NCBI GenBank assembly: GCA_038209365.1
Contig: JBBQXS010000033.1
Location: forward strand, 1-53,909
DNA length: 53,909 nucleotides
Direction of reading: 5' to 3'
DNA from: DASQHW01 sp038209365
GTDB lineage: Bacteria; Actinomycetota; Acidimicrobiia; IMCC26256; PALSA-610
Below are positions 43,621 to 52,505 of the stretch, one piece after another. Under the pieces are notes generated by a model. The model saw nothing but the letters and a program-made list of their open reading frames with translations, was not told where the DNA came from and searched no databases. Position 1 is the stretch's first letter; each line of letters starts with the position of its first letter. Both the position numbers and the translations under genes were made by a program.

Positions 43621-44994
43621 ATGGTCTCGTGGGTCTTTCTGATACTCGCCCTCTGGGGCGCGCTGTGGACACTCGTGTCGTTCCGTCCGCCGCACCGGCC
43701 CGGGTTCCTGATGGTGATCGGATTCTTCGCGGCGTGGTCGACGACCGAGCTTGCGCCGGTTCACCTCTTGTGGCAGGTGGCCACCGTGATCGTCTTCGTG
43801 CTGCTCGGCGCTCTGGACTCGTGGCCGGGCTGGGTGGGGCTCGCGATCACGTTCGTGTCGTGGGTGGGACTGGCATCGAGCGTGAAGGGGGCGCTCGAAA
43901 CGGATCGCGCGTTCGCGGACGCGATGGCGGACGCACTCGGCCCGGAGTGGAACGCGAACCTCGACCCGCAGTTGCGTGCGTCGGCCGCGCGCATCAACTG
44001 GGCGCGGATCATGTTCCCGTTCTGGTTCCGGCGGCGCGGTGTGAAGCGGATCCGCAACATCCAATACGTCGACGACGGGAGGAAGCGGCACCGGCTCGAC
44101 GTGTATCGCGGCGTCGACGTGCGCGAGGACGCGCCGGTGCTGCTGCAGATCCACGGCGGCGGCTGGATGATCAGCAACAAGGACCAGCAAGGGCTGCCGC
44201 TCATGTACCACCTCGCCGCGCGCGGCTGGGTGTGCGTGGCGATCAACTACCGGCTCTCGCCTCGTGGCACATGGCCCGAGCACCTCGTCGACTGCAAGCG
44301 CGCGATCGCGTGGATCCGAACACACATCGCCGAGTACGGCGGCGACCCGGAGTACGTCGTCGTCACCGGCGGCTCCGCCGGCGGCCACCTGACGGCGCTG
44401 ATGGGGCTCACTGCCAACGACCCGCAGTACCAGCCCGGGTTCGAAGACGTGGACACGTCGGTGCGGGCGATGATCCCGTTCTACGGCGTGTACGACTGGA
44501 CCGGCACGGCTGCGCAGCGACGCGACGAAGGCCTGCGCGACATCCTCCAGAAGCACATCGTGAAGCGCCCGTTCGACGAAGCGCGCGACGTGTACGAATG
44601 CGCCTCACCGCTGTTCCGCGTCCATCCCGGCGCGCCGCCGGCTCTCGTCATCCACGGAGATCTCGACACGCTTGCGCCGGTAGAAGAGGCACGCGCGTTC
44701 GTCGAGAAGCTGCGCGCGACAACCCGCAAGCCGGTCGTGTACGTCGAGTTGAAGGGGGCGCACCACGCGTTCGAGGTGTTCAACTCCATTCGAGCCATGC
44801 ACGTGATCGCGGGTGTCGACCTCTTCCTTGCCTGGCTGCTCAGGGCGGAGCCATCCGGCCGCGCGCAATCTCGTGACGCCGGCGACCCAAGCGGTAGCGT
44901 CGCGCCGGACGCACGGGCGAACGATCCGAGATCCACGGCGTATACGGCGCGTCGACCAGCGCCGCCAACGCGAGCAACACCTGGTCGTAGTTGA
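43621..44994 (+). CDS. Membrane-anchored alpha/beta hydrolase (carboxylesterase, HGGG type)
   Basis: 457 aa. Two or three hydrophobic segments in the first 90 residues anchor it. The catalytic part has the oxyanion motif LLQIHGGGWMIS, the nucleophile elbow VTGGSAGGHL, Asp in VIHGDLDTLAP and His in LKGAHHAFEVF, as in hormone-sensitive lipase/fold-3 esterases. It probably cleaves lipid esters. The last 50 codons overlap the converging gene by 155 bp and have a low-complexity, unconserved look. Confidence 0.85.
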   Translation: MVSWVFLILALWGALWTLVSFRPPHRPGFLMVIGFFAAWSTTELAPVHLLWQVATVIVFVLLGALDSWPGWVGLAITFVSWVGLASSVKGALETDRAFADAMADALGPEWNANLDPQLRASAARINWARIMFPFWFRRRGVKRIRNIQYVDDGRKRHRLDVYRGVDVREDAPVLLQIHGGGWMISNKDQQGLPLMYHLAARGWVCVAINYRLSPRGTWPEHLVDCKRAIAWIRTHIAEYGGDPEYVVVTGGSAGGHLTALMGLTANDPQYQPGFEDVDTSVRAMIPFYGVYDWTGTAAQRRDEGLRDILQKHIVKRPFDEARDVYECASPLFRVHPGAPPALVIHGDLDTLAPVEEARAFVEKLRATTRKPVVYVELKGAHHAFEVFNSIRAMHVIAGVDLFLAWLLRAEPSGRAQSRDAGDPSGSVAPDARANDPRSTAYTARRPAPPTRATPGRS

Positions 44995-45958
44995 CGCGCC
45001 AGCCCGCGAAGTCACGCCACGCCCGGTCGCGATCCGCGTGTACCGGAACCCCGACTGCTGCGAGCCGGTCGTAGATCTCATCGAACTCCTCGCGGGCGAT
45101 GCTGATCGGGTGGTCGGGCTTGGGATCGTCGTCGAACTCGTAGCCGAAGAACGCCGCAATCTCCCGTAGCGCGACGTAGCCGGAGCGGATACACAAGGGC
45201 GCGGCCGCGGTCCACGGAATGTCGCAGACCGCGAGCCGGATCGACGCGGTGTCGAGGACAACGCCCGCGGCCGTCACCCAATGGCGGTTCGGGTTCGGCG
45301 ACCGGAAGAACGCCAGCGCGCCGTATGACGTGTGCGTCTCCTGCACCTCCGTGTACCACAGCCCCCACGTCTCCCAGTAGCGGTCCATGTCGAGGAGGAA
45401 ACCGGTCCGCTGCGCCCGGATGAGCCACTCGGCAGGCGTCGGCGGCGTGCCGGCGCGGATCGACAGGTCGCCTACCAAGACCTCGCGTCTCGAGAACACG
45501 TTGTAGATCGCCGGGAGGTAGGCGATGATGAGCGCCACCAGTCCGAGACCGATCGCGGCCTCCGAAAGTGCCACGAAGACCGAGGGCAGATCGGGCGGCC
45601 GCTCGAAGCCGAGCGTGAGCAGCGACGAACCGCTCGTCACGAACGCGTTGCTCCAGCCGTCACGTCGCAGGCCGGCGAAGATGCACGCGTAGGCGGCGAA
45701 GACCAAGAGGATCGACACCGCCGGAAGCGAGAGCAACGCGAACGGGCCGTACACCGCCATGGCACGATCGCGCTGTTCGTAGGATGCGCCGGCCGGCGCG
45801 AAAGGACGGAAGAGCTGGCGAACACCGAGGAAGACCGCGGCGCTGAGCGTCACGACGGTTCCGCGGGGAACCACGAACGTGCGGATCGCGGCGTCGATCA
45901 CCACGAGCACGACGACGACACCGACGACGACGAGGCTGACATTCGACGCGGCCGCCAT
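44840..45958 (-). CDS. Ion-channel-like membrane protein with large cytoplasmic domain
   Basis: 372 aa from the ATG at 45958. One helix leads the protein; a second and a third (near residues 70-90 and 130-150) flank a pore-loop-like segment SGSSLLTLGFERPPDL, placed as in two-helix potassium channels. The filter reads TLGFE rather than TVGYG, so conduction or selectivity would be unusual. The rest is a soluble domain with WLIRAQRTGFLLDMDRYWETW. Ion transport is inferred from the layout. Confidence 0.65.
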   Translation of the reverse strand: MAAASNVSLVVVGVVVVLVVIDAAIRTFVVPRGTVVTLSAAVFLGVRQLFRPFAPAGASYEQRDRAMAVYGPFALLSLPAVSILLVFAAYACIFAGLRRDGWSNAFVTSGSSLLTLGFERPPDLPSVFVALSEAAIGLGLVALIIAYLPAIYNVFSRREVLVGDLSIRAGTPPTPAEWLIRAQRTGFLLDMDRYWETWGLWYTEVQETHTSYGALAFFRSPNPNRHWVTAAGVVLDTASIRLAVCDIPWTAAAPLCIRSGYVALREIAAFFGYEFDDDPKPDHPISIAREEFDEIYDRLAAVGVPVHADRDRAWRDFAGWRVNYDQVLLALAALVDAPYTPWISDRSPVRPARRYRLGRRRHEIARGRMAPP

Positions 45959-45960
45959 GC

Positions 45961-46398
45961 TCAGCTTTCGTCGTCGACTGCCGGCCGGCGACGGCGTTGC
46001 TTGGTCTGACCGTGATGGCGCTTCTGGTCGAGGCGCCGGGCCGCGGTCGCGCGTGAGGGTTTGCTCGCGACGCGCGCCGGGTTGACGTGCAGCGCTTCGG
46101 CAAGCTTGGAGCGCAGCCGCTCGAGCGCGAGCTCTCGATTCTGGTGTTGCGAGCGTCGCTCCGATGCGGTCGCCCGCACCGTGGGGCCGAGCCGTTCGAG
46201 GAGCCGCGTCCGCTGGCGTGGGCCGAGCGCGGGCGAATCGGCGACGTCGAACCGCACCTCTACCTTCGTGTTCGACGTGTTCGCGTGCTGGCCGCCGGGG
46301 CCGCCCGAGCCCGTGAACCGCCACTCCAGCTCGTCGAAGGGGATCGCGCAGTTCCGCGACACTCGCAACGTCTCCACGGCCCGGGAGACTAGGGGCAT
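45961..46398 (-). CDS. arfB: Peptidyl-tRNA hydrolase ArfB (ribosome rescue)
   Basis: 145 aa. FTGSGGPGGQHANTSNTKVEVRF carries the GGQ motif (35-37) that hydrolyses peptidyl-tRNA on stalled ribosomes. The C-terminal basic tail (RLDQKRHHGQTKQRRRR) enters the mRNA channel, as in ArfB/YaeJ. An adjacent hairpin ends at the ATG of 46398, leaving no ribosome site, so GTG at 46377 may be the actual start. It lies two bases upstream of the channel-like gene. Confidence 0.88.
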   Translation of the reverse strand: MPLVSRAVETLRVSRNCAIPFDELEWRFTGSGGPGGQHANTSNTKVEVRFDVADSPALGPRQRTRLLERLGPTVRATASERRSQHQNRELALERLRSKLAEALHVNPARVASKPSRATAARRLDQKRHHGQTKQRRRRPAVDDES

Positions 46399-46439
46399 GG
46401 GCGTGTGTGGAGCTCGACAAACGAGCTCAACACACGCCC
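46399..46439. terminator. Long hairpin, copy 1 (GGGCGTGTGTGG arm)
   Basis: Arms 46399-46416 and 46422-46439 pair at 17 of 18 positions around the loop ACAAA. It lies between EttA and ArfB. The arm GGCGTGTGTGGAGCTCG recurs at 49843, so this is a dispersed hairpin element as well as a possible terminator. Confidence 0.6.
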
Positions 46440-46456
46440 GCCCTCCACCGAGGCAC

Positions 46457-48133
46457 CTAGCGGGTCAGCGGCTTGTACTTGATGCGATGAGGTTGGTCGG
46501 CGTCACCGCCGAGGCGCTGGCGACGGTCCTTCTCGTAGTCGGAGAAGTTGCCTTCGAACCACACCACCTCGCTGTCACCCTCGAATGCGAGGACGTGCGT
46601 GGCGATGCGATCGAGGAACCAGCGATCGTGGCTGATCACGACGGCACACCCGGGGAACTGCAACAGCGCTTCCTCGAGTGCGCGCAGCGTGTCGACGTCG
46701 AGATCGTTGGTCGGCTCGTCGAGCAGCAGCACGTTGCCACCCATCAGCAATGCCTTGGCGAGATGCAAGCGGTTGCGCTCCCCGCCCGACAGGTCGGCGA
46801 CGTTCTTCTGCTGATCACTGCCCTTGAAGTTGAAGCCGGCGACATACGCGCGGCCGTGCACCTCACGGTCGCCGACCTTCAGGTGGTCGACCCCGCCCGT
46901 GACCTCCTCGTAGACGGTCTTGTCGCCGTCGAGCGATTCCCGGGACTGATCGACGTACGCAAGCTGCACGGTCGGCCCGATCTTCAGCGAGCCGCCGTCG
47001 GGCTGCTCCTGACCGACCATCATCCGGAAGAGCGTCGTCTTTCCGGCCCCGTTGGCGCCGATGACACCGACGATGCCGCCGGGCGGCAGCGAGAACGAGA
47101 GGTCGTCGACGAGCAGCCGGTCACCGTAGCCCTTGCGGAGCTTCTCGACTTCGACGACGAGATCACCGAGGCGCGGTCCGGGCGGGATCGAGATCTGCAG
47201 CTTGTCCTGACGCTGCTCGGCCGACTCGGCTTCGGCAACGAGCTTGTCGAATGCGGTAATGCGTGCTTTGCCCTTGGCCTGGCGCGCCCGCGGCGCCATG
47301 CGCACCCACTCGAGCTCGCGCTCCAACGTGCGGCGGCGCGTTTCGTCGACCTTCTCCTCCTGGGCGAGCCGCTGCTCCTTCTGCTCGAGCCAGCCCGTGT
47401 AGTTCCCCTCCCACGGGATGCCTCGGCCGCGGTCGAGCTCGAGGATCCAGCCCGCGACGTTGTCCAGGAAGTAGCGGTCGTGTGTCACCGCCACGACCGT
47501 GCCGTGGTACTCCTGCAGGTGCCGCTCGAGCCATGCCACCGACTCGGCGTCGAGGTGGTTCGTCGGCTCGTCGAGCAGCAACAGATCGGGCTTCCTCAAC
47601 AGGAGCCGGCAGAGCGCGACCCGGCGCCGCTCCCCGCCCGACAGCGAAGTGACGCCGGCATCGGGGGGCGGTAGCCGGAGCGCGTCCATTGCGATCTCGA
47701 GCTGGCGATCGAGATCCCATCCGCTGACGGCGTCGATCTTGTCCTGGAGCTCGGACTGTTCGGCGAGCAGCTTGTCGAAGTCGGCGTCGGGCTCGCCCAT
47801 CGCGTTGCAGACCTCCTCGAACCGGTCGAGGAGTCCTTTGGTGTGGGCCACGCCGTCGACGACATTGCCGAGCACGTCCTTGTCGGAATCGAGCCGCGGC
47901 TCCTGGGGAAGAAACCCGACGGAGAATCCGGGCGTCAGGCGGCATTCGCCCTGATAGCCGTCGTCCTCTCCGGCGATGATCCGCAGCAACGTCGACTTGC
48001 CGGAACCGTTCAGACCGAGCACACCGATCTTGGCGCCGGGGTACATCGAGATGTTGACGCCGCGCAGCACTTCCTTGTCGGGCGGATGCACGCGCCGGAG
48101 GTCGTGCATGGTGAGGATGAATTGATGCGCCAT
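46457..48133 (-). CDS. ettA: Energy-dependent translational throttle protein EttA (ABC-F)
   Basis: 558 aa, the family's usual length. MAHQFILTMHDLRRVHPPDKEVL is the EttA N-terminus. There are two ATPase domains: Walker A GLNGSGKST and GANGAGKTT, signatures LSGGERRRVALCRLL and LSGGERNRLHLAKAL. Between them is the arm/P-site tRNA-interaction motif region (ELEWVRMAPRARQAKGKARI). It binds the ribosomal E site and gates elongation by ATP/ADP ratio. Confidence 0.93.
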   Translation of the reverse strand: MAHQFILTMHDLRRVHPPDKEVLRGVNISMYPGAKIGVLGLNGSGKSTLLRIIAGEDDGYQGECRLTPGFSVGFLPQEPRLDSDKDVLGNVVDGVAHTKGLLDRFEEVCNAMGEPDADFDKLLAEQSELQDKIDAVSGWDLDRQLEIAMDALRLPPPDAGVTSLSGGERRRVALCRLLLRKPDLLLLDEPTNHLDAESVAWLERHLQEYHGTVVAVTHDRYFLDNVAGWILELDRGRGIPWEGNYTGWLEQKEQRLAQEEKVDETRRRTLERELEWVRMAPRARQAKGKARITAFDKLVAEAESAEQRQDKLQISIPPGPRLGDLVVEVEKLRKGYGDRLLVDDLSFSLPPGGIVGVIGANGAGKTTLFRMMVGQEQPDGGSLKIGPTVQLAYVDQSRESLDGDKTVYEEVTGGVDHLKVGDREVHGRAYVAGFNFKGSDQQKNVADLSGGERNRLHLAKALLMGGNVLLLDEPTNDLDVDTLRALEEALLQFPGCAVVISHDRWFLDRIATHVLAFEGDSEVVWFEGNFSDYEKDRRQRLGGDADQPHRIKYKPLTR

Positions 48134-48174
48134 ACTTCGGCCACGCTACCGGGCATGCCGAGCAGGAGGGTCCC

Positions 48175-49833
48175 TTGCCGGGTTCAGAACGACTTGGGGT
48201 GTACGACATCGCCGATCGGTACGTGGAGCAGTACGCGGCACTCGAGCCGTGCGCCGCGACGTATCTCGGCGTGGCAGGCCACGATCACGAGATGACGGAC
48301 TTCTCGCCCGCTGCGATCGGCGAGCGCGTACGGCTCGCTCGCGACACGATCGCCGCGCTCGAGCACGCGCCGCAGGACGACGACGACGATCGTCTTGCCG
48401 CCGCGGTCCAACGGGACCGGCTGCAGCGCGACATCGATTTCTTCGACGCGCAGGAGGACTACCGGCCGCTGCGCGTCATCGGCAGCCCGGTGCAAGAGGT
48501 CCGGCAGTGCTTCGACCTCATGAGCTACGAGACCGACGACGACTGGGCGACGGTGACCGCGCGCATGGGCCGCGTTCCCGACGCACTCGCGAGCATCGAG
48601 GCGACGCTACGCGAGGGCGTCGCGCGCGGCGTCGTCGCCGCGCGGCGCCAAGCCCTCGCGTGCGCGCAACAGGCAGAGGCGTGGGGAGGGAGCGCGCCAT
48701 ATTTCAGAAACCTCGCCGAGCGCCGGCCCGACGATCGCGCGCTCGAGGCCACCGCCGAGGCGGCGACGGCCGCCTACGGCCGGTTCGGTGCCTACTTGCG
48801 CGACGAGTACGCACCGACGGCGGACCCGCACGATCCCGTCGGCCGAGATCGTTACAAGCTGTTTGCCGCGGCATTCAACGGCGTCGACCTCGACCTCGAC
48901 GAGACCTACGCCTGGGGCGTCGAAGAGCTGCACCGCATCGAGCACCAGATGCAGCTCGTCGCCGAGCGCATCCTGCCCGGCGAAGCGGTGACCACGGTGA
49001 TCGAACACCTCGACCGCGACCCCGCGCGCTCAATCGAGGGTGTCGAGGAATTCCGGCGATGGAACCAGGAGCTCATCGACCGGACGATGTCCGAGCTCAA
49101 CGGCGTGCATTTCGACATCGCCGAGCCGTTGCAACGCTGCGAGGCGATGATCGCACCGCCCGGGGGCGCGGCCGCGATGTACTACACCGGCCCGAGCGAG
49201 GACTTCTCGCGCCCGGGCCGCACGTGGTACCCCACGCTCGGGGTGACGCGCTTTCCGCTGTGGAAGGAGGTGAGCACCTGCTACCACGAGGCGGTGCCCG
49301 GTCATCACCTGCAGGTGGGCCAGGTGAAGTATCTCGCCGGCAAGCTGTCGCGCTTTCAACGGCTCATGAGTTTCGTGTCGGGCCACGGCGAGGGCTGGGC
49401 GCTGTACGCCGAACGGCTGATGGGAGAGCTCGGCTACCTCGAAGATCCCGCATGGGAGATGGGAATGCTGGCCGCGCAGGCGATGCGCGCGGTGCGCGTC
49501 GTCGTCGACATCGGCATGCACTTGGAGCTGCCGATCCCCGGACACGAGCGTTACCACCCGGGCGAGACATGGACGCCCGAGCTCGCGCTGCCGTTCGTGA
49601 TCGAGCGCAGCCGGTTCCCCGAGCAATTCATGCGCAGCGAGGTCGACCGCTATCTCGGATGGCCGGGCCAGGCGATCAGCTACAAAGTCGGCGAACGCGT
49701 GTGGCTGGAGTGCCGGGACGACGCGCGGAAGCGCAAGGGTGGCGACTTCGACCTCAAGGCGTTCCACACCTATGGCCTCGACCTCGGCGGCATGGGACTC
49801 GGTCTCCTGCGCGAGGAGCTCGCTCGGTTCTGA
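48175..49833 (+). CDS. DUF885 family metallopeptidase-like protein
   Basis: 552 aa from a TTG at 48175 behind AGGAGGG. The DUF885 motif YHEAVPGHHLQVGQ lies near residue 370, an HExxxxHH metal site, and GHGEGWALYAERLMGELG holds the second Glu. The family is probably a zinc-dependent peptidase of helical fold. There is no signal peptide, so it is cytoplasmic. It is divergent from ettA with 41 bases between starts. Confidence 0.87.
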   Translation: MPGSERLGVYDIADRYVEQYAALEPCAATYLGVAGHDHEMTDFSPAAIGERVRLARDTIAALEHAPQDDDDDRLAAAVQRDRLQRDIDFFDAQEDYRPLRVIGSPVQEVRQCFDLMSYETDDDWATVTARMGRVPDALASIEATLREGVARGVVAARRQALACAQQAEAWGGSAPYFRNLAERRPDDRALEATAEAATAAYGRFGAYLRDEYAPTADPHDPVGRDRYKLFAAAFNGVDLDLDETYAWGVEELHRIEHQMQLVAERILPGEAVTTVIEHLDRDPARSIEGVEEFRRWNQELIDRTMSELNGVHFDIAEPLQRCEAMIAPPGGAAAMYYTGPSEDFSRPGRTWYPTLGVTRFPLWKEVSTCYHEAVPGHHLQVGQVKYLAGKLSRFQRLMSFVSGHGEGWALYAERLMGELGYLEDPAWEMGMLAAQAMRAVRVVVDIGMHLELPIPGHERYHPGETWTPELALPFVIERSRFPEQFMRSEVDRYLGWPGQAISYKVGERVWLECRDDARKRKGGDFDLKAFHTYGLDLGGMGLGLLREELARF

Positions 49834-49841
49834 GATCGTGC

Positions 49842-49882
49842 AGGCGTGTGTGGAGCTCGTTTTTCGAGCCCCACACACGCCT
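49842..49882. terminator. Long hairpin, copy 2, with TTTTT loop
   Basis: Arms 49842-49859 and 49865-49882 pair at 17 of 18 positions around five T residues. The left arm AGGCGTGTGTGGAGCTCG matches copy 1 at 46399. It begins nine bases after the DUF885 stop and ends just before the next start. Confidence 0.6.
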
Positions 49883-49888
49883 CCTACG

Positions 49889-50683
49889 ATGCCGGCCATG
49901 GCTGCGGTGCTCGACAACTTCACCGAGACGGAGTTCACGCACGACGGGACGACCCGCGCGGTGTACCGCGCGGGAACTGGGCCCGGTGTCGTCGTGATGA
50001 GCGAGATGCCGGGCATCACGCCGAATGTGGCCGCGTTCGCTCGACGAGTCGTCGACGCCGGTTTCACGGTGGCGATGCCGGACCTGTTCGGCACGGCGGG
50101 CAAACCGCTCTCGGTCCCCTACGCGATGAAATCGATGATGCACGGTTGCGTCTCGCGCGAGTTCGCATCGTGGGCGCTGAACCGAACGTCACCGGTGATC
50201 GACTGGCTGCGGGCGCTTGCCGGCGATCTGCACGACAAGTGTGGCGGGCCGGGGGTCGGTGCCATCGGCATGTGCTTCACCGGCGGTTTCGCGCTGGCGA
50301 TGGCGGTCGACGAGACGATGCTCGCTCCGGTGTTGAGCCAGCCGTCGCTCCCGTTCGGTGTCGGCAAAGCGCGCAAACGCTCCCTCGGGCTCTCCGATGC
50401 CGACCTCGCACGGGTCGCCGATCGCACCGAGCTGTGCGTCCTCGCGATGCGGTTCACGAACGACAAGCTGTCGCCCGCCGAGCGTTTCGAGCACCTGCGC
50501 GAAGTACTCGGCGATCGGGTGATCACGATCGAGATCGAGAATCGACCCGGCCAGAATCCACACAACATTCCGAAGTCGGCGCACTGCGTCGTAACCGAGC
50601 ATCTCGTGGACGAGCCCGGGCACCCCACCCAGGACGCCCTGCATCGCGTGCTCGACTTCTTCAAGCAGCGACTGACCAGCTGA
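49889..50683 (+). CDS. Dienelactone hydrolase family protein
   Basis: 264 aa from the ATG at 49889 (49898 is an equal alternative). The nucleophile is Cys129 in IGMCFTGGFALAMA, the Cys form typical of dienelactone hydrolases. VVVMSEMPGITPNVAAFARR holds the conserved Glu near the active site, and HNIPKSAHCVVTEHL the catalytic His region. It hydrolyses a lactone or ester. No ribosome site is visible since the preceding hairpin ends seven bases upstream. Confidence 0.85.
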   Translation: MPAMAAVLDNFTETEFTHDGTTRAVYRAGTGPGVVVMSEMPGITPNVAAFARRVVDAGFTVAMPDLFGTAGKPLSVPYAMKSMMHGCVSREFASWALNRTSPVIDWLRALAGDLHDKCGGPGVGAIGMCFTGGFALAMAVDETMLAPVLSQPSLPFGVGKARKRSLGLSDADLARVADRTELCVLAMRFTNDKLSPAERFEHLREVLGDRVITIEIENRPGQNPHNIPKSAHCVVTEHLVDEPGHPTQDALHRVLDFFKQRLTS

Positions 50684-50703
50684 CTTGCTGACTGGCTGAC
50701 GGG

Positions 50704-51489
50704 TCAGCGGCAGACGAAGCAGCCTGCCGCGGTGCGAACGCGCAGCGCGCCGCGCGCTGCAATCTTGCCGGCAACTCCCCTACGCACCTCGTCGAGCACG
50801 GGCGCGAGCTGATCGTCGCTCACGAACGCGCGCATGCTCTGTACGTACTCGACGATCGGCTCGACCTCGGTGATCACGAGCTCGCTTGCCATGTCACGCC
50901 GGTCGACGTGCTCGAAGACCTCGCGAAGCTCAGGCTCACCGGACTCGAGCGTGAATGTAAGCCGATTGCTCGGAAGCGACCGCCCGGCCGCCGCAACGAC
51001 GATCTCGTCGATCTCACGCAGGTGATGGTCGGAATTCGTCACGACCAGCGTCACGCCGTCCGGTCGCATGACGCGCCGCAGCTCGCGTATCCCGAGCGCC
51101 CGGTCAGGAACGTGGTACAGCATGTGCATCGCGAGCACGACATCGAAGGAACCGTCGGTGAACGGCAGCGTCTGCGCGTCGCCGAGGATCAGGTGCGCAC
51201 CCCGAGAGCGCGCACGGGCGGCGCTGAGCATCCCCGGGGAGAGATCCATCCCGGCGACAAGACCCCGATGCTGCCGCTGCTCCAATGCCCCGAGGTAGGC
51301 GCCGTTGCCGCACCCGACGTCGAGCACGGCCTCGTCGCCCCGCAACCCAGCGAGGTCGAGCGTCTCGTTCCAGACGTGCCGACGGGGTTGTCGGAACCGG
51401 TAGATCGCCTGACGCGCGGAGAGATTCGCATCGGTCGCGTACTGCTGCTTGGTGAGATAGTCACGGCCGGTGGAGGGAAAGTGCGTCAC
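50704..51489 (-). CDS. Class I SAM-dependent methyltransferase
   Basis: 261 aa from a GTG at 51489 that overlaps the quinone-oxidoreductase stop (GTGA). VLDVGCGNGAYLGAL is motif I and ILGDAQTLPFTDGSFDVVLAMHMLYHV the acidic and post-I region of the Methyltransf_11 type. The acceptor is unknown. The C-terminus AAGCFVCR has two Cys. Confidence 0.85.
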   Translation of the reverse strand: MTHFPSTGRDYLTKQQYATDANLSARQAIYRFRQPRRHVWNETLDLAGLRGDEAVLDVGCGNGAYLGALEQRQHRGLVAGMDLSPGMLSAARARSRGAHLILGDAQTLPFTDGSFDVVLAMHMLYHVPDRALGIRELRRVMRPDGVTLVVTNSDHHLREIDEIVVAAAGRSLPSNRLTFTLESGEPELREVFEHVDRRDMASELVITEVEPIVEYVQSMRAFVSDDQLAPVLDEVRRGVAGKIAARGALRVRTAAGCFVCR

Positions 51490-52469
51490 GCCATCTCGCA
51501 CACGATCTTGCCGTAGGTCCCGCGACCTCCGAGGCGCGCCAACGCCGCCGGAACGTCGGCCAACCCAATCGTCTGCGAGATCAGCGGGTCGATCCGGCCC
51601 GCTTCGAACAGGCGCACCAGGTCGTCGTGCGTCTCGCGGACGACCTGCGGGTTCATCAGGTTGTACAGGCCCCAGTGCACGCCGACCACTGAGTAGTTCT
51701 TGATCAGCACATGATTCGTCCGTGCCTCGGCGAAGCGGCCGCCGGTGAACCCGATGATGAGGATTCGGCCCTCGAACGCGATGCACTTCGTCGAACGGTC
51801 GTAGGTATCGCCACCCACCGGGTCATAGACGACGTCCGCGCCTCGTCCACTGGTGAAGTCCTTGACGGCGTCTACGAAATCCTGCTCGCGGTAGTCGAGC
51901 GCGAGGTGCACGCCGAGCTTGCGGCATACCTCGACCTTCTCCGGACCACCCGCGGTCGCGATGACTCGTGCGCCCGCGGCGAGACCGAGTTGGATCGCCG
52001 CGCTGCCGACACCGCCCGCGCCGGCGTGGACCAACAACGTCTCGCCGGGCTGGATGTGCGCCCGCCTGTGCAACGCAAGGTGGCCGGTCTGGTACACGAC
52101 GTGCAGCGCGGACGCAGCCGCGTACGACATCGTGTCGGGGATCCGGAACACACCCCCGGCCGCGCGTGCCGTGGTGTATTCCGCGAACGCACCGAGGATC
52201 GGCACTGCGAGCACCCTGTCGCCGATGTGGAGCTCGTCGACCTCCGCACCGAGCGCGTCGACCACTCCCGCGACCTCGGCACCCGGCGTGAACGGCAGCG
52301 CGGGCTTCACCTGGTACTCGCCGCGGCACATCAGCACATCGGGGAAGTTCAACGACGCCGCCTGCACGCGTACCCGCACCTCGCCGGCGCCGGGCTCGGG
52401 CACCTCGACGTCCTCGAGTCGCATCACGTCCGCCGGCTCGCCCAGTTCGTGTACCCGCAACGCCTGCAT
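51486..52469 (-). CDS. NADPH:quinone oxidoreductase-like MDR protein
   Basis: 327 aa from the ATG at 52469. LNFPDVLMCRGEYQVKPALPFTPGAEVAG is the catalytic-domain signature of QOR-like medium-chain dehydrogenases, without zinc-binding Cys. LVHAGAGGVGSAAIQLG is the nucleotide loop. It would reduce quinones or enones with NADPH. It is translationally coupled to the methyltransferase. Confidence 0.88.
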   Translation of the reverse strand: MQALRVHELGEPADVMRLEDVEVPEPGAGEVRVRVQAASLNFPDVLMCRGEYQVKPALPFTPGAEVAGVVDALGAEVDELHIGDRVLAVPILGAFAEYTTARAAGGVFRIPDTMSYAAASALHVVYQTGHLALHRRAHIQPGETLLVHAGAGGVGSAAIQLGLAAGARVIATAGGPEKVEVCRKLGVHLALDYREQDFVDAVKDFTSGRGADVVYDPVGGDTYDRSTKCIAFEGRILIIGFTGGRFAEARTNHVLIKNYSVVGVHWGLYNLMNPQVVRETHDDLVRLFEAGRIDPLISQTIGLADVPAALARLGGRGTYGKIVCEMA

Positions 52470-52505
52470 GACCGAAAGTCTCGCGCGAACTGGTGAACTG
52501 TCTGA

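Noticed and set aside
44840..44994. C-terminal extension of the alpha/beta hydrolase as a real domain
   Set aside because: The last 50 codons lie opposite the end of the channel-like gene and are low-complexity Arg/Pro/Ala-rich; most likely stop-codon drift.
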